Source: JALOAT01 sp041677345
Lineage (GTDB): Bacteria > Pseudomonadota > Gammaproteobacteria > Thiohalomonadales > Thiohalomonadaceae
Assembly (NCBI GenBank): GCA_041677345.1
Contig: JBAYQE010000011.1
Coordinates: 1 to 48,719 of the forward strand
Length of the DNA stretch: 48,719 nt
Reading direction: 5' to 3'
Position numbers and translations under genes: made by a program. The stretch's first letter is position 1. Each line of letters starts with the position of its first letter. This document shows positions 16,635 to 24,391 of this stretch, piece by piece. The notes beneath the pieces were generated by a model that was given only the letters and a program-made list of their open reading frames with translations, made no database searches and was not told where the DNA came from.

Positions 16635-16767
16635 GGGCGGCAGATTACTGGGGGCGATGCGTGAAGAAAAGGGGCGGCGGCCGGGAGGCCCCGTCCACGG
16701 TGGCGTGGCTTCACCGTTGGCGGCGGGGGAGCTGGCCCCGCAGTCCCAATGACCGTCGTGCCGCTGC

Positions 16768-17535
16768 TCAGCGTGCGCCGTGCGCCGTCACTTGCGCCGC
16801 CGGTTCATCCGCTCTTGCATAGTGCACCCGCAGGCGGACGGTACGCGCCACGCCACCCCAGTGCGTGAACTCCTGGCAGATGGTCTGAGACTCGGTGCCG
16901 GCCCCGGGTTCGCCCACGAAGCGGCCATCCACCGGGTGCTCGCCAGGCCCGAGCAGCACCTGCTCCCAAGGGCGCGGATCACCCTGCTCGCGCACGTAAC
17001 GCTCCACGCGCGTGGGCCGTACCCCCGGGGGCAAGCCGGCGCACAGGGTCACATGCCCGGCGTCCGCCTCGGTGCAGGGTTGGTCATCCCGTTCGGCGCG
17101 TACACAGGCGACCAAGGTCACCGCAGCGCTGGTACTGGCGGCATCATACGCCGCGCCCGCAGAAGCACGCACGTCAGCGCGCTGCGCGCCGGCACGTTCC
17201 AGGCGCGCGGCCAACCGGTCCAACTGTTCGAGGCGCGCTCGCAACGCCATCTCCGTAGCCAGCGCGTCCTCGTGTCCACGGGTCGCGAAATACTGGGCCA
17301 GCGCAAAGCCGCCCACGGCGGATGCGACCGTCAGCACGAGCACCGCGGTGACGGGCCCTCGCCGGGTCTTCCGGGTGACGGGCGCACGACTCTCGCGCGC
17401 CTTGATCTCCTTGCGCCAGGCGATGCGCAGCTGGATCAGGGTCGCACTGATGGTGGCGGTGGCACCGATGAGCGAGGCGATCAGTGCCGCGACCGGCATG
17501 GAAAGGGCGGAGGTGTTGAGGGTCGAGGGGTCCAT
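16768..17535 (-). CDS. Uncharacterised protein with two membrane segments
   Basis: A 255-residue protein with two hydrophobic segments (about residues 10-36 and 63-82) separated by a basic loop (RKEIKARESRAPVTRKTRRG). A short coiled region follows (LRARLEQLDRLAARLERAGA). The C-terminal, probably periplasmic, domain of about 120 residues has four cysteines (VACVRAERDDQPC, VTLCAG, TICQEF) that may form disulfides. I do not recognise a family. It is divergent from the PAP2 gene. Confidence 0.7.
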   Translation of the reverse strand: MDPSTLNTSALSMPVAALIASLIGATATISATLIQLRIAWRKEIKARESRAPVTRKTRRGPVTAVLVLTVASAVGGFALAQYFATRGHEDALATEMALRARLEQLDRLAARLERAGAQRADVRASAGAAYDAASTSAAVTLVACVRAERDDQPCTEADAGHVTLCAGLPPGVRPTRVERYVREQGDPRPWEQVLLGPGEHPVDGRFVGEPGAGTESQTICQEFTHWGGVARTVRLRVHYARADEPAAQVTAHGAR

Positions 17536-17874
17536 GGGCGCAGAGCGAAGACGCGATGTCGTTTTGGTGCGTCACTCTACCCGAAGACGGACGTCTCCAA
17601 GCCGAGTGTCGCGCGTACTCTGTGACGCAATCGGCCTTTTGCACCGGGTGGTGGCGACCCCGATAACCGGCAAACACCCTCCTTGTGGATACCGCTTGCG
17701 ACCGCGGCCGCCCCCGTGCAGGCGAGGCAATCGATCTTGGCGGGCAGCCGGCTTTGCATTTCAGCGCCCGCTTATGTACTAATTCACTCAGGAATATCGC
17801 AGACCTGTTCCTTGCCAAATCACGGCATGGCAGTCTGCGGATGTGACGAACCTGCGGTCTGATATCGAAGAGCA
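17536..17874. other. Divergent intergenic region upstream of the PAP2 gene (339 bases)
   Basis: No gene is seen. A promoter-like pair for the plus strand is TTGCAT at 17754-17759 and TACTAA at 17777-17782 with 17-base spacing, about 95 bases before the PAP2 start. The match is partial, so this is only a candidate. Confidence 0.35.
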
Positions 17875-18669
17875 ATGCCCACACGAGTCCTGCGTGTTTT
17901 CACCTGCGCCCTGCTGCTCGCCCTCACCGTCCAGCCGGTGGCTGCCCAATGGGGGCGTCACGCCACTTACAAGCCTGGCTGGGAGCGCCTGCGCCAGTCG
18001 GCAGTGAATGCACTACACCATCCCATGACCCTCATCCCGGTCGCTGCAGGCCTGGCATTTTTTGCCTCGGGTCATGACGAGGACTGGGCCCGCTCCCTGA
18101 ACCGGGACGCACCGGTGTTCGGCAACCCGAAGCGTGCCGATGAACAGAGCGACGTATACCGGCTCGCGGGGGACCAGCTGTGGATCCTGTCCATGCTGCT
18201 GACCGATAGCGGGAAGGAGCATGTGCTCGAGAACAAGCTGAAGGGGACCTTGGTGCAGGTCGGTGCGGTGAACGCCACCTATTTCGCGTCCAACAGCTTC
18301 AAGGGGCTGGTGGATCGAGGTGAACCCGCCCGCGCCAAGGACGACAGGCCGGGCGAGGCCTTCACCTCGAATCACGCCATGGGTGCCTTCGCCCACGCCT
18401 CGCTCATTCGCGAAAACATGCGTCACACACGCCTGGCGCGTCCCCTTGCCAATGGGTTGGTGGCGGCGGGCTACGTCGCTGCAGCGGGCTCGTCCTGGGG
18501 CCGCATCGAGGCCGGCGACCACCACGTCTCGGACCAACTGGTCGGTGCGGGGGTCGCCAATTTCATCGCCACCTTCATCAATGATGCGTTCATGGGCGAA
18601 AGCATGTCCGTGCAGGTGGGTGTTGGCCCCCAAGGCGGTTACGCCATGTCATTGCTCATTCCGTTCTGA
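17875..18669 (+). CDS. Phosphatase PAP2 family protein
   Basis: A 264-residue protein with a signal peptide (ending about residue 24, QPVAAQW) and a PAP2/acid phosphatase fold. Its three motifs are KGLVDRGEPARAK (Lys143, Arg148, Pro151), TSNHAMGAFA (His167) and GRIEAGDHHVSDQLVG (Arg210, His216 or 217, Asp220). The middle motif carries Ser-Asn-His where most members have Ser-Gly-His. Likely substrates are lipid phosphates such as undecaprenyl or phosphatidate phosphates in the envelope. No clear ribosome binding site precedes the ATG. Confidence 0.85.
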   Translation: MPTRVLRVFTCALLLALTVQPVAAQWGRHATYKPGWERLRQSAVNALHHPMTLIPVAAGLAFFASGHDEDWARSLNRDAPVFGNPKRADEQSDVYRLAGDQLWILSMLLTDSGKEHVLENKLKGTLVQVGAVNATYFASNSFKGLVDRGEPARAKDDRPGEAFTSNHAMGAFAHASLIRENMRHTRLARPLANGLVAAGYVAAAGSSWGRIEAGDHHVSDQLVGAGVANFIATFINDAFMGESMSVQVGVGPQGGYAMSLLIPF

Positions 18670-18737
18670 GGCCGTCGGGGCAGCTCGGCCCGGGGGCGCG
18701 TCAGGCGCCATGCACCTTGAGGGACGCCCAATAACAA

Positions 18738-18761
18738 GAAACCCCGCCGAAGCGGGGTTTC
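18738..18761. terminator. Intrinsic terminator between the PAP2 and cold-shock genes
   Basis: GAAACCCCGC and GCGGGGTTTC form a perfect ten-base-pair stem with a CGAA/TTCG loop. On the minus strand it is followed by T-rich sequence, ending the cold-shock gene; it can also close the PAP2 transcript. Confidence 0.8.
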
Positions 18762-18782
18762 TGCGGTCGGGCATAGCCGTCC

Positions 18783-18986
18783 TTACAGCTGGACGATGTT
18801 GCTCGCCTGGGGACCCTTCGGGCCGGTGGTCACTTCAAAGCGAACCGCCTTGCCTTCCTGCAGGGTCTTGAAGCCGGAGCCCTGGATCGCGCTGAAATGC
18901 GCGAATACGTCCGGACCGCCGTCGTCCTGGGTGATGAAACCGTAGCCCTTGGCCTCGTTGAACCACTTCACGACACCTGTCGCCAT
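18783..18986 (-). CDS. CspA-family cold-shock protein
   Basis: A 67-residue single cold-shock domain that binds single-stranded RNA and DNA. RNP1 is KGYGFITQDD (residues 13-22) and RNP2 is DVFAHFSAIQ (26-35), both intact. The C-terminus QASNIVQL is typical. An AAGAAGG site precedes the ATG. Upstream is an AT-rich leader of roughly 100 bases, as in cspA-type genes that are regulated through their 5' untranslated region. Terminated by the hairpin at 18738-18761. Confidence 0.95.
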   Translation of the reverse strand: MATGVVKWFNEAKGYGFITQDDGGPDVFAHFSAIQGSGFKTLQEGKAVRFEVTTGPKGPQASNIVQL

Positions 18987-19320
18987 GACAAATACCTTCT
19001 TGAGAAAAATTGGAAATGAGGGTTTGCGTACAGGCTATGCAATGGAATTCGAGAAGTAACCGGGCGGGAACCGCTGAAACTGCCAATAACACGATCTGTA
19101 AGCAGGCGCACTATAGGCGAGTTCGTGCGCTCACGCCAGGGATATTTTCCTGGCCCCACGCCGTGCACGAGGGCACGGGGCACATTTTTTCCCCATCACG
19201 GTACGTGACCGGCCCCGGCGCACCACTGGTCACGGAAATGGTGACCGTGGTCGCGTGCTTCACTCCTGGGCGGGCGCATAATGCACGGGCACGTAGGAGG
19301 CAAGCGCGGAGGGTCCGCCC
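18987..19320. other. Divergent leader region of the cold-shock and hemerythrin genes
   Basis: No gene is seen in these 334 bases. The first 100 or so are the AT-rich leader of the cold-shock gene. A TATAGT read on the minus strand at about 19109-19114 could be its -10 element, although the matching -35 is poor. The hemerythrin gene is preceded by GGAGG and GGAGGG stretches. Confidence 0.4.
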
Positions 19321-19773
19321 ATGACAAAACTCGTAGAGTGGTCCGACGACCTGAGTGTCGGCATCGCGGAAATCGACGACCAGCACAAGAAGCTGGTCGA
19401 AATGCTGAACCGGATGCACGTTGCCATCCGCGAGCAGCGCGGTTCGTCGGAAACACGCCCTATCCTCAACGAAATCGCCGAATACACGCGCGTCCACTTC
19501 GCCACCGAAGAGAGCTTGATGCGCGCGACCAACTACCCCGATTATGAGGTCCACAAGGCCCAGCACGAGGACTTGATCGCCCAGGTGCAGGACCTGCAAG
19601 CCAAGCTGGACGCGGGCAGCCATTCCATCAGTTTCGAACTGCTGCACTTCCTCAAGGGCTGGCTGACCCACCACATCATCGAGTCCGACAAGTTGTACGG
19701 CCCCTTCTTCCTGAGCCGCGGCGTGGCGGAGCCCACAAAGCGGTCCTGGTGGAGCAGGCTGTTCGGCCGTTGA
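19321..19773 (+). CDS. Bacteriohemerythrin
   Basis: A 150-residue single-domain hemerythrin with the full di-iron ligand set: His22 in DDQHKKLV, His59 and Glu63 in VHFATEESLM, His78 and His82 in VHKAQHEDL, and His117/Asp123 in WLTHHIIESDK. It binds oxygen at a non-heme di-iron site in the cytoplasm and may store, deliver or sense oxygen. The C-terminal tail (KRSWWSRLFGR) is a short basic amphipathic extension. The start follows GGAGGG. It stands alone. Confidence 0.95.
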   Translation: MTKLVEWSDDLSVGIAEIDDQHKKLVEMLNRMHVAIREQRGSSETRPILNEIAEYTRVHFATEESLMRATNYPDYEVHKAQHEDLIAQVQDLQAKLDAGSHSISFELLHFLKGWLTHHIIESDKLYGPFFLSRGVAEPTKRSWWSRLFGR

Positions 19774-19826
19774 GTGCCGGCGATCGACCCTGAGCGTGCG
19801 CCGTACCCGGTTCCCGCAGCGTTGGA

Positions 19827-20185
19827 TCAGGTGCGCCGCGGCACCACCGTGTAGTGGATGGTCATGGCGCGGATCCGGCCGTCACGGATGAGGTAGGAGT
19901 CCGCTCCATCCTCCACGCGCGCGCCGTTGTCCGCCTCGGCGCTCCATTCCAGAAATCCCAACTCCCCTTCCACCATCACGGTGTGATACGTCCAGCGTCC
20001 GCCGGGCAGCTGTTCACTCAGCAGGCGTACCTTCGCGCGCACACCTTCCAATCCGCGGAATACGCCGTAACCCGCACAATGTCATCGGAGAAATTGCGCG
20101 CCAAATCCCCTTCGAAATCCCAGGCATTGGCCCGTTGCAGGTGATCATCGAGCACCTCGCGCGCCGTGCGGCGTGACATATCCAT
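19827..20185 (-). pseudogene. NTF2/SnoaL-like gene disrupted by a frameshift
   Basis: The minus strand encodes an NTF2-like protein in two frames. From ATG 20185 the reading MDMSRRTAREVLDDHLQRAN to SDDIVRVTAY is sensible. It then becomes nonsense and stops at 20018. From about 20060 a second frame continues the family sequence as FRGLEGVRAKVRLLSEQ, YHTVMVEGELGFLEWSAEAD and GRIRAMTIHYTVVPR to the stop at 19827. One missing base around 20058-20064 would restore a protein of about 119 residues. It is either a recent pseudogene or a sequencing error. Confidence 0.75.
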
Positions 20186-20387
20186 GGTTCGTCTCCGTGG
20201 CTTCCCGTTAGGGCTGCTGCTATGTTCCTGTACCTGAGAAGGAGAATCGGCTCCGTGGGCAAGGGCACGGGCTGGACGTGTTCACCGGATGCGGGGACGC
20301 GTCTCCTGCGGGTCTGGCAGCGGCGACAGCAAGGATGCCGCACGCCCGGGAGCCCACGCTTCCACAACAACAATCCGGAGAGGATGT

Positions 20388-21233
20388 ATGAGAAAACATT
20401 TAGCAGTCTTGGCCATCACCGCATTGGTCTTCAGCAACGGCAGCTTTGCCGCGGAAACGCGCGTAACCTGGCACGGTCATGCCACCTTCGAGGTCGTCAC
20501 ACCCAAAGGTGCGGTGCTCATGATCGATCCCTGGCTCAAGAACCCGAAAAATCCCGCGGCTGCACAGGGCAAGGACCCGCTCGCACAGGTAAAACGCCTC
20601 GACTACATCCTGCTCACCCACGCCCATACCGACCACATCGCCGATGCCGCGGAACTGGCCCGGAAGACCGGCGCGCAACTGGTCGCCATGCCCGAACTGG
20701 GCCGACAGATGGTGAAGCTCCAGGGCTATCCCGCAGACCAGTTCGGTATGCCCACCATGATGAACATGGGTGGTGAGCTCCGCATCGCCGGGGGCGAGGT
20801 GCGCGTCGCCATGACCGACGCCCGCCACTCGGCCGGCATGGACAACCCGCTGGCGGAAAAGGACGCCAGCGCACCGGCCGTGGTGTATGCCGGAAATCCC
20901 GCCGGCTTCGTGCTCAGCATCGAGGGCGGGCCCGTGATCTACCACACGGGTGACACGGACTATTTTGCCGACATGCAATCGATCGGTGAGCGCTATAAAC
21001 CGGACGTGGCCCTGCTTTCGGCCGGGGGGCATTTCACCATGGGCCCGGAGACGGCCGCCCAGGCGGCAAAGAGTGTGGGTGCGCGCCATGCCGTGCCCAT
21101 GCACTGGGGCACCTTCCCGGTATTGGCGCAGGACATGAAGGCCTTCGTGGCCGAGGCAAAGCGTCTTCGCATCGACACGCGCGTGATCGAACCGGGCCAG
21201 TCCCTGCTGTTCGACGGCAAGACCCTCAAGTGA
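20388..21233 (+). CDS. Exported UlaG-like metal-dependent hydrolase (metallo-beta-lactamase fold)
   Basis: A 281-residue protein with a signal peptide (MRKHLAVLAITALVFSNGSF, cleavage near Ala22). The beta-lactamase fold shows THAHTDHI (His78, His80, Asp82, His83), the later DARHSAG, YHTGDTDYF and AVPMHWGTFP metal-site segments, and the UlaG-type opening TWHGHATFEV. Most relatives are cytoplasmic, so the signal peptide indicates a periplasmic variant. The substrate is unknown. Its ATG at 20388 follows GGAGAGG. Confidence 0.88.
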   Translation: MRKHLAVLAITALVFSNGSFAAETRVTWHGHATFEVVTPKGAVLMIDPWLKNPKNPAAAQGKDPLAQVKRLDYILLTHAHTDHIADAAELARKTGAQLVAMPELGRQMVKLQGYPADQFGMPTMMNMGGELRIAGGEVRVAMTDARHSAGMDNPLAEKDASAPAVVYAGNPAGFVLSIEGGPVIYHTGDTDYFADMQSIGERYKPDVALLSAGGHFTMGPETAAQAAKSVGARHAVPMHWGTFPVLAQDMKAFVAEAKRLRIDTRVIEPGQSLLFDGKTLK

Positions 21234-21238
21234 TGGAA

Positions 21239-21261
21239 GCGGCGGGGCGGTGCCCCGCCGC
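21239..21261 (+). terminator. GC-rich hairpin after the UlaG-like gene
   Basis: GCGGCGGGGC and GCCCCGCCGC form a perfect stem with a three-base loop five bases after the stop codon. There is no T-run, so termination efficiency is doubtful, but the position suggests a 3' end. Confidence 0.45.
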
Positions 21262-21454
21262 CCTCCCAGAACGGCGGGCACCGCGATCTTCCGGTTCCGC
21301 CCGGCCGGCTTCCTCGTGTGTTGCAATTGCGCCTTTCCAGCCCTGGCACGGCCTGGGGAATCGTCGTTCAGGTGACGAGGCCTGCGCGAACCCGTGGGTG
21401 GTATTTCCACGGAGTGACCATGGAGCCCGCCCTGGGCCGGCCTACGCTCAAGGT

Positions 21455-21560
21455 GAGGCTGATAAAGGCAAACTTGTTGAAAGACAAGGGCGCAAAGCCA
21501 CCGGTCTAAGGGACGCGTCCTTCGGGGCTAACTTTCTAGGATCGCGGGGCTGCCAGCCTC
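21455..21560 (+). ncRNA. Cyclic-di-GMP-I (GEMM-I) riboswitch aptamer
   Basis: The element has the full GEMM-I layout. P1 is GAGGCT (21455-21460) pairing perfectly with AGCCTC (21555-21560). The conserved AAAGGCAAAC is followed by a helix CTTGT/ACAAG closed by a GAAA-type loop. Then come GGGCGCAAAGCCACCGG and, after the P3 region, AGGATCGCGGGGCTGCC, matching the conserved GCGGGG block that contacts the ligand. Known members bind cyclic di-GMP. It lies 93 bases before the HtpX-like gene and directly ahead of a terminator, so it should control the htpX-like/pspAB transcript. The direction of the response (on or off) cannot be told from sequence. Confidence 0.93.
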
Positions 21561-21579
21561 CTCAACTCTCCTTGGTACG

Positions 21580-21603
21580 GCCGCCGACAGGCGGCTTTTT
21601 TTT
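21580..21603 (+). terminator. Expression-platform terminator of the c-di-GMP riboswitch
   Basis: GCCGCC and GGCGGC form a six-base-pair stem with loop GACA followed by eight T. It starts 20 bases after the aptamer and ends 50 bases before the HtpX-like start codon, the position expected for riboswitch-controlled transcription termination. Confidence 0.88.
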
Positions 21604-21653
21604 GCGCGCGATCGTACCCGGGGTCGCTCTCTATACTGCGGGTAAGGGCGCTC

Positions 21654-22562
21654 GTGACGGGTCGTGACATGGCCAGGCCACACTGGTATGCGGAAGACAA
21701 GCAGCTCACCGTGCGCATGTTGCTCGTGATGTTCCTGCTTGCTGCGCTGTACCTCGGGTTCATAGCGGTGTTGTGGAGCAGTGGCATGTCCGTCATGGGC
21801 GTGGCGATTTTCGCCGCGGTGCTGCTGGGCCTGCAGTACTACTACTCGGACCGTATCGTGCTGTGGTCCATGGGCGCACGCGAGGTGGAAAGCGGGGAGG
21901 TGCCGGAGCTGCATGCGATGGTGGAACGATTGTGCGCCCTGGCCGACCTTCCCAAGCCACGCATCGCCCTCGTGGATACATCCCTGCCCAATGCCTTCGC
22001 CACAGGGCGCAGCCCCAAGGCGGCGGTGGTGGCGGTCACCACCGGGCTGCTGCAGCGCCTCGACGCCGACGAACTGGCGGCGGTGCTCGCGCACGAACTG
22101 AGCCACGTCCGTCATCGCGACGTCATGGTGATCACCATCGCCAGCTTTTTCGCCACCCTGGCGCAACTGCTCATGCGCCGCCTGATGTGGGCCGGAGCAT
22201 TCGGTGGGCGACGTCAGAATGCAGCGGGCCTGGCGCTCATCTATGTCGCCTCACTCGCGGTATGGGTGATCAGCTTCTTTCTCATCCGTGCCCTGTCGCG
22301 CTATCGGGAGCTGGCTGCAGATCGCGGTGCCGCCGTGATCACGGGCGCACCCTCGCGGCTATCCTCGGCGCTGGTGAAGATCAGCGGCAACCTACAGCGC
22401 ATCCCCACGCGCGACCTGCGGGAAGTGGAGGCCATGAATGCCTTCCTCATCTTTCCTGCGCTCACCGGTGACGCGATGTCGGAACTGTTCTCCACACACC
22501 CGCCGCTGGAGAAGCGTTTGGCGCAATTGCGGCGCCTGGAACGCCAGATGGAAGGCCGATGA
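21654..22562 (+). CDS. htpX: HtpX-like M48 family membrane zinc metalloprotease
   Basis: A 302-residue inner-membrane protease with two N-terminal membrane spans (about 22-42 and 45-62) and the zinc motif HELSH (His147, Glu148, His151). Two further spans (about 160-178 and 192-213) and the third ligand region SRYRELAADRGA (Glu219) follow. HtpX-type enzymes degrade misfolded membrane proteins. The GTG at 21654 has an AAGGG site five bases upstream; the ATG at 21669 lacks one. It overlaps the PspAB start by four bases. Transcription should be governed by the riboswitch upstream. Confidence 0.9.
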   Translation: MTGRDMARPHWYAEDKQLTVRMLLVMFLLAALYLGFIAVLWSSGMSVMGVAIFAAVLLGLQYYYSDRIVLWSMGAREVESGEVPELHAMVERLCALADLPKPRIALVDTSLPNAFATGRSPKAAVVAVTTGLLQRLDADELAAVLAHELSHVRHRDVMVITIASFFATLAQLLMRRLMWAGAFGGRRQNAAGLALIYVASLAVWVISFFLIRALSRYRELAADRGAAVITGAPSRLSSALVKISGNLQRIPTRDLREVEAMNAFLIFPALTGDAMSELFSTHPPLEKRLAQLRRLERQMEGR

Positions 22563-23116
22563 GACTGCTCGATGCCCTGCTCGGGCGCTCGCAACCCGCC
22601 AGATCCACCCTCGAACCCTTGTTCGCCATGGCCACGGCAGCGGTGACGCTGACCGTGGAGCTGGGCCTCGCGCCTGCCGGCCGTGCCGGTGTCTGCCTGC
22701 GCCCGGTGCGCTCCAGGCGCTTCCACGAGGCAGAGGCCGAGATGCGTGCGATCCTGGACGGCGCCGCCACACAAGTTGAGTTGCGGCGCGACACCCACGG
22801 TTTCCTCTGGGTGATCCTGCAGAACCCGGAAATGGAGGAGCTCATCGCCGCCACGCACATGGCCAGCCTGACCCTGCAGGAGCACGGCTTTGGCGAGCAG
22901 TTGTTGGCGGCTGTCTTCAAGTTCCGGCAGGGCCTCAAACCGGTGTACTGGATCTACAACTACAAGCGTGGCGCGTTCTACCCGTTGGTGCCGACCGAGG
23001 TTGAGCACCAACGCGACAATGCCACGGAACTGCGGCTGCAATCGCTCATGGAACACGAGCTCCCGGTGGAAAAGGAGCAGGAACGCTGGTTCCCGCTCTG
23101 GGACACGCCGCTTTGA
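22559..23116 (+). CDS. pspAB: PspA-associated protein PspAB
   Basis: This 185-residue soluble protein matches the PspAB family: MRLLDALLGRSQPARSTLEP at the N-terminus, RRDTHGFLWVILQNPEMEEL in the middle and FYPLVPTEVEHQRDNATELR near the C-terminus. In Actinobacteria and some other phyla PspAB genes neighbour HtpX or PspA. The biochemical role is not known, but an accessory function in envelope-stress handling is accepted from context. It is translationally coupled (ATGA) to the protease and shares its riboswitch. Confidence 0.88.
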   Translation: MRLLDALLGRSQPARSTLEPLFAMATAAVTLTVELGLAPAGRAGVCLRPVRSRRFHEAEAEMRAILDGAATQVELRRDTHGFLWVILQNPEMEELIAATHMASLTLQEHGFGEQLLAAVFKFRQGLKPVYWIYNYKRGAFYPLVPTEVEHQRDNATELRLQSLMEHELPVEKEQERWFPLWDTPL

Positions 23117-23165
23117 TTCGTCGCTCAATGTCCAGCTTCGCGCCAGCCGACAGGTCGGCGCGCTT

Positions 23166-23444
23166 TCAGCCCGGCACCACGCCCTCGCCCGTGAACAGGG
23201 CCTTGATATCCGCCAATTGCATGGCAGGGCTGGGCAGGATCACGTCCGACGTGATCAGTTCGTCATCGGCCAAAGGCTCGCCGTTGTCGCGCACCAGTTC
23301 AAGCATCTGCCGGAAAAGGGGCTCGAAGGCATGGCCACTTTCGCCGGCGACCACGGCCACCAGCATGTTGTCGATCTCGTTGAGGCGATCGAGATAAGCG
23401 CTCTCGAGCCGGTATTGGCCTTCATCGAGGATCCGCACAATCAT
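23166..23444 (-). CDS. pspAA: PspA-associated protein PspAA
   Basis: A 92-residue protein of the PspAA family: MIVRILDEGQYRLESAYLDR, then EIDNMLVAVVAGESGHAFEP and DELITSDVILPSPAMQLADI. PspAA is a small domain found with PspA in many bacteria that lack the proteobacterial PspBC system. It follows PspA on the minus strand with a 71-base gap, so the two are probably cotranscribed. A GGAGGGCCAGGA stretch precedes the ATG. It is convergent with PspAB. Confidence 0.88.
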   Translation of the reverse strand: MIVRILDEGQYRLESAYLDRLNEIDNMLVAVVAGESGHAFEPLFRQMLELVRDNGEPLADDELITSDVILPSPAMQLADIKALFTGEGVVPG

Positions 23445-23515
23445 TCCTGGCCCTCCCGTAGGATCCCGCCGTGCAGGTGATGGTGAGGACGCTGGCACTG
23501 TGGCCTGTCAGGTGA

Positions 23516-24235
23516 TCAGGAGGGCCTCGCCTCGTGTGATCCCTGCTGTTGTTTCAGCGCGGCCAGTTCCGCTTCCACGTTTTGCGCGGCGGTCATCTGC
23601 GCTAGCTCGCGATCCAGTCTGTCGCCGGCTGGTGAGCCGAGCTCGTCCAGGGTGCCGGCCTCCACCAGTTCATCGATGGCCGATGCGCGCGCCCGCATGT
23701 CATCGGTCTTGTGTTCCGCACGCTCGATGGCAAGGCCGATGGAGGCCATTTCCTCGGACAGTCCGGTGGCCGCCTCCCCGATGCGCACCTGCGCCTCCGC
23801 CGCCGAGTAGCGCGCCTTGGTGACCTCCTTGCGACTGCGGAAGGCCTCCACCTTGGCGGCGAGTTTGGACTCGGCCGTCTCGAGCTTCTGTTGCTCCGTC
23901 TCCAGATCGCCAATCTGGTTTTCCAACCCGCCGATCTGGCTGGCAGCGGCCTGCTTTCGCTGGATGGCCAGGCGCGCGAGGTCTTCCCGCCCCGCCGCGA
24001 GGGCGTCGCGTGATTGCTGCTCCAGCTTGGCGATGTTGGCGCGCAATTTGTCGGCCTGAAGTTCCAGGCGCCGACGCGAAGTCACCACTTCCACGATGCC
24101 GCGCTTGACGTTTTGCAGCAGTTCACGCTGCTTCTCGTAGGAGTAATCCAGCATGCTCGCCGGGTCCTCGGACGCCGACAGCATCTGGCTCATCTTGGCC
24201 TTGAGCAAGGTAGCCAGCCGCGACAGCACACCCAT
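23516..24235 (-). CDS. pspA: PspA/IM30 family protein
   Basis: A 239-residue helical protein of the PspA/Vipp1 (ESCRT-III-like) family. It begins MGVLSRLATLLKAKMSQMLS, an amphipathic membrane-binding helix, followed by EDPASMLDYSYEKQRELLQN. A long coiled coil covers about residues 25-200. PspA assembles on damaged inner membrane and limits proton leakage. The start is fixed by a strong AAGGAGG site. It is the first gene of the pspA-pspAA unit, and no PspF-type regulator is nearby. Confidence 0.93.
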   Translation of the reverse strand: MGVLSRLATLLKAKMSQMLSASEDPASMLDYSYEKQRELLQNVKRGIVEVVTSRRRLELQADKLRANIAKLEQQSRDALAAGREDLARLAIQRKQAAASQIGGLENQIGDLETEQQKLETAESKLAAKVEAFRSRKEVTKARYSAAEAQVRIGEAATGLSEEMASIGLAIERAEHKTDDMRARASAIDELVEAGTLDELGSPAGDRLDRELAQMTAAQNVEAELAALKQQQGSHEARPS

Positions 24236-24391
24236 GGATGCCTCCTTTGCGCACACGCAGCCATGGCGTGGGCACCATCATCGATCGCTTCGAGCATAGT
24301 CAGTGCGTGCCGAGCCGGCTGCACCCGCAGGCATCAAGATGCCGTCCCGGGTTTACAGCGGGCACTTTTCCACGCCTGCTAGGGTTGCCCC

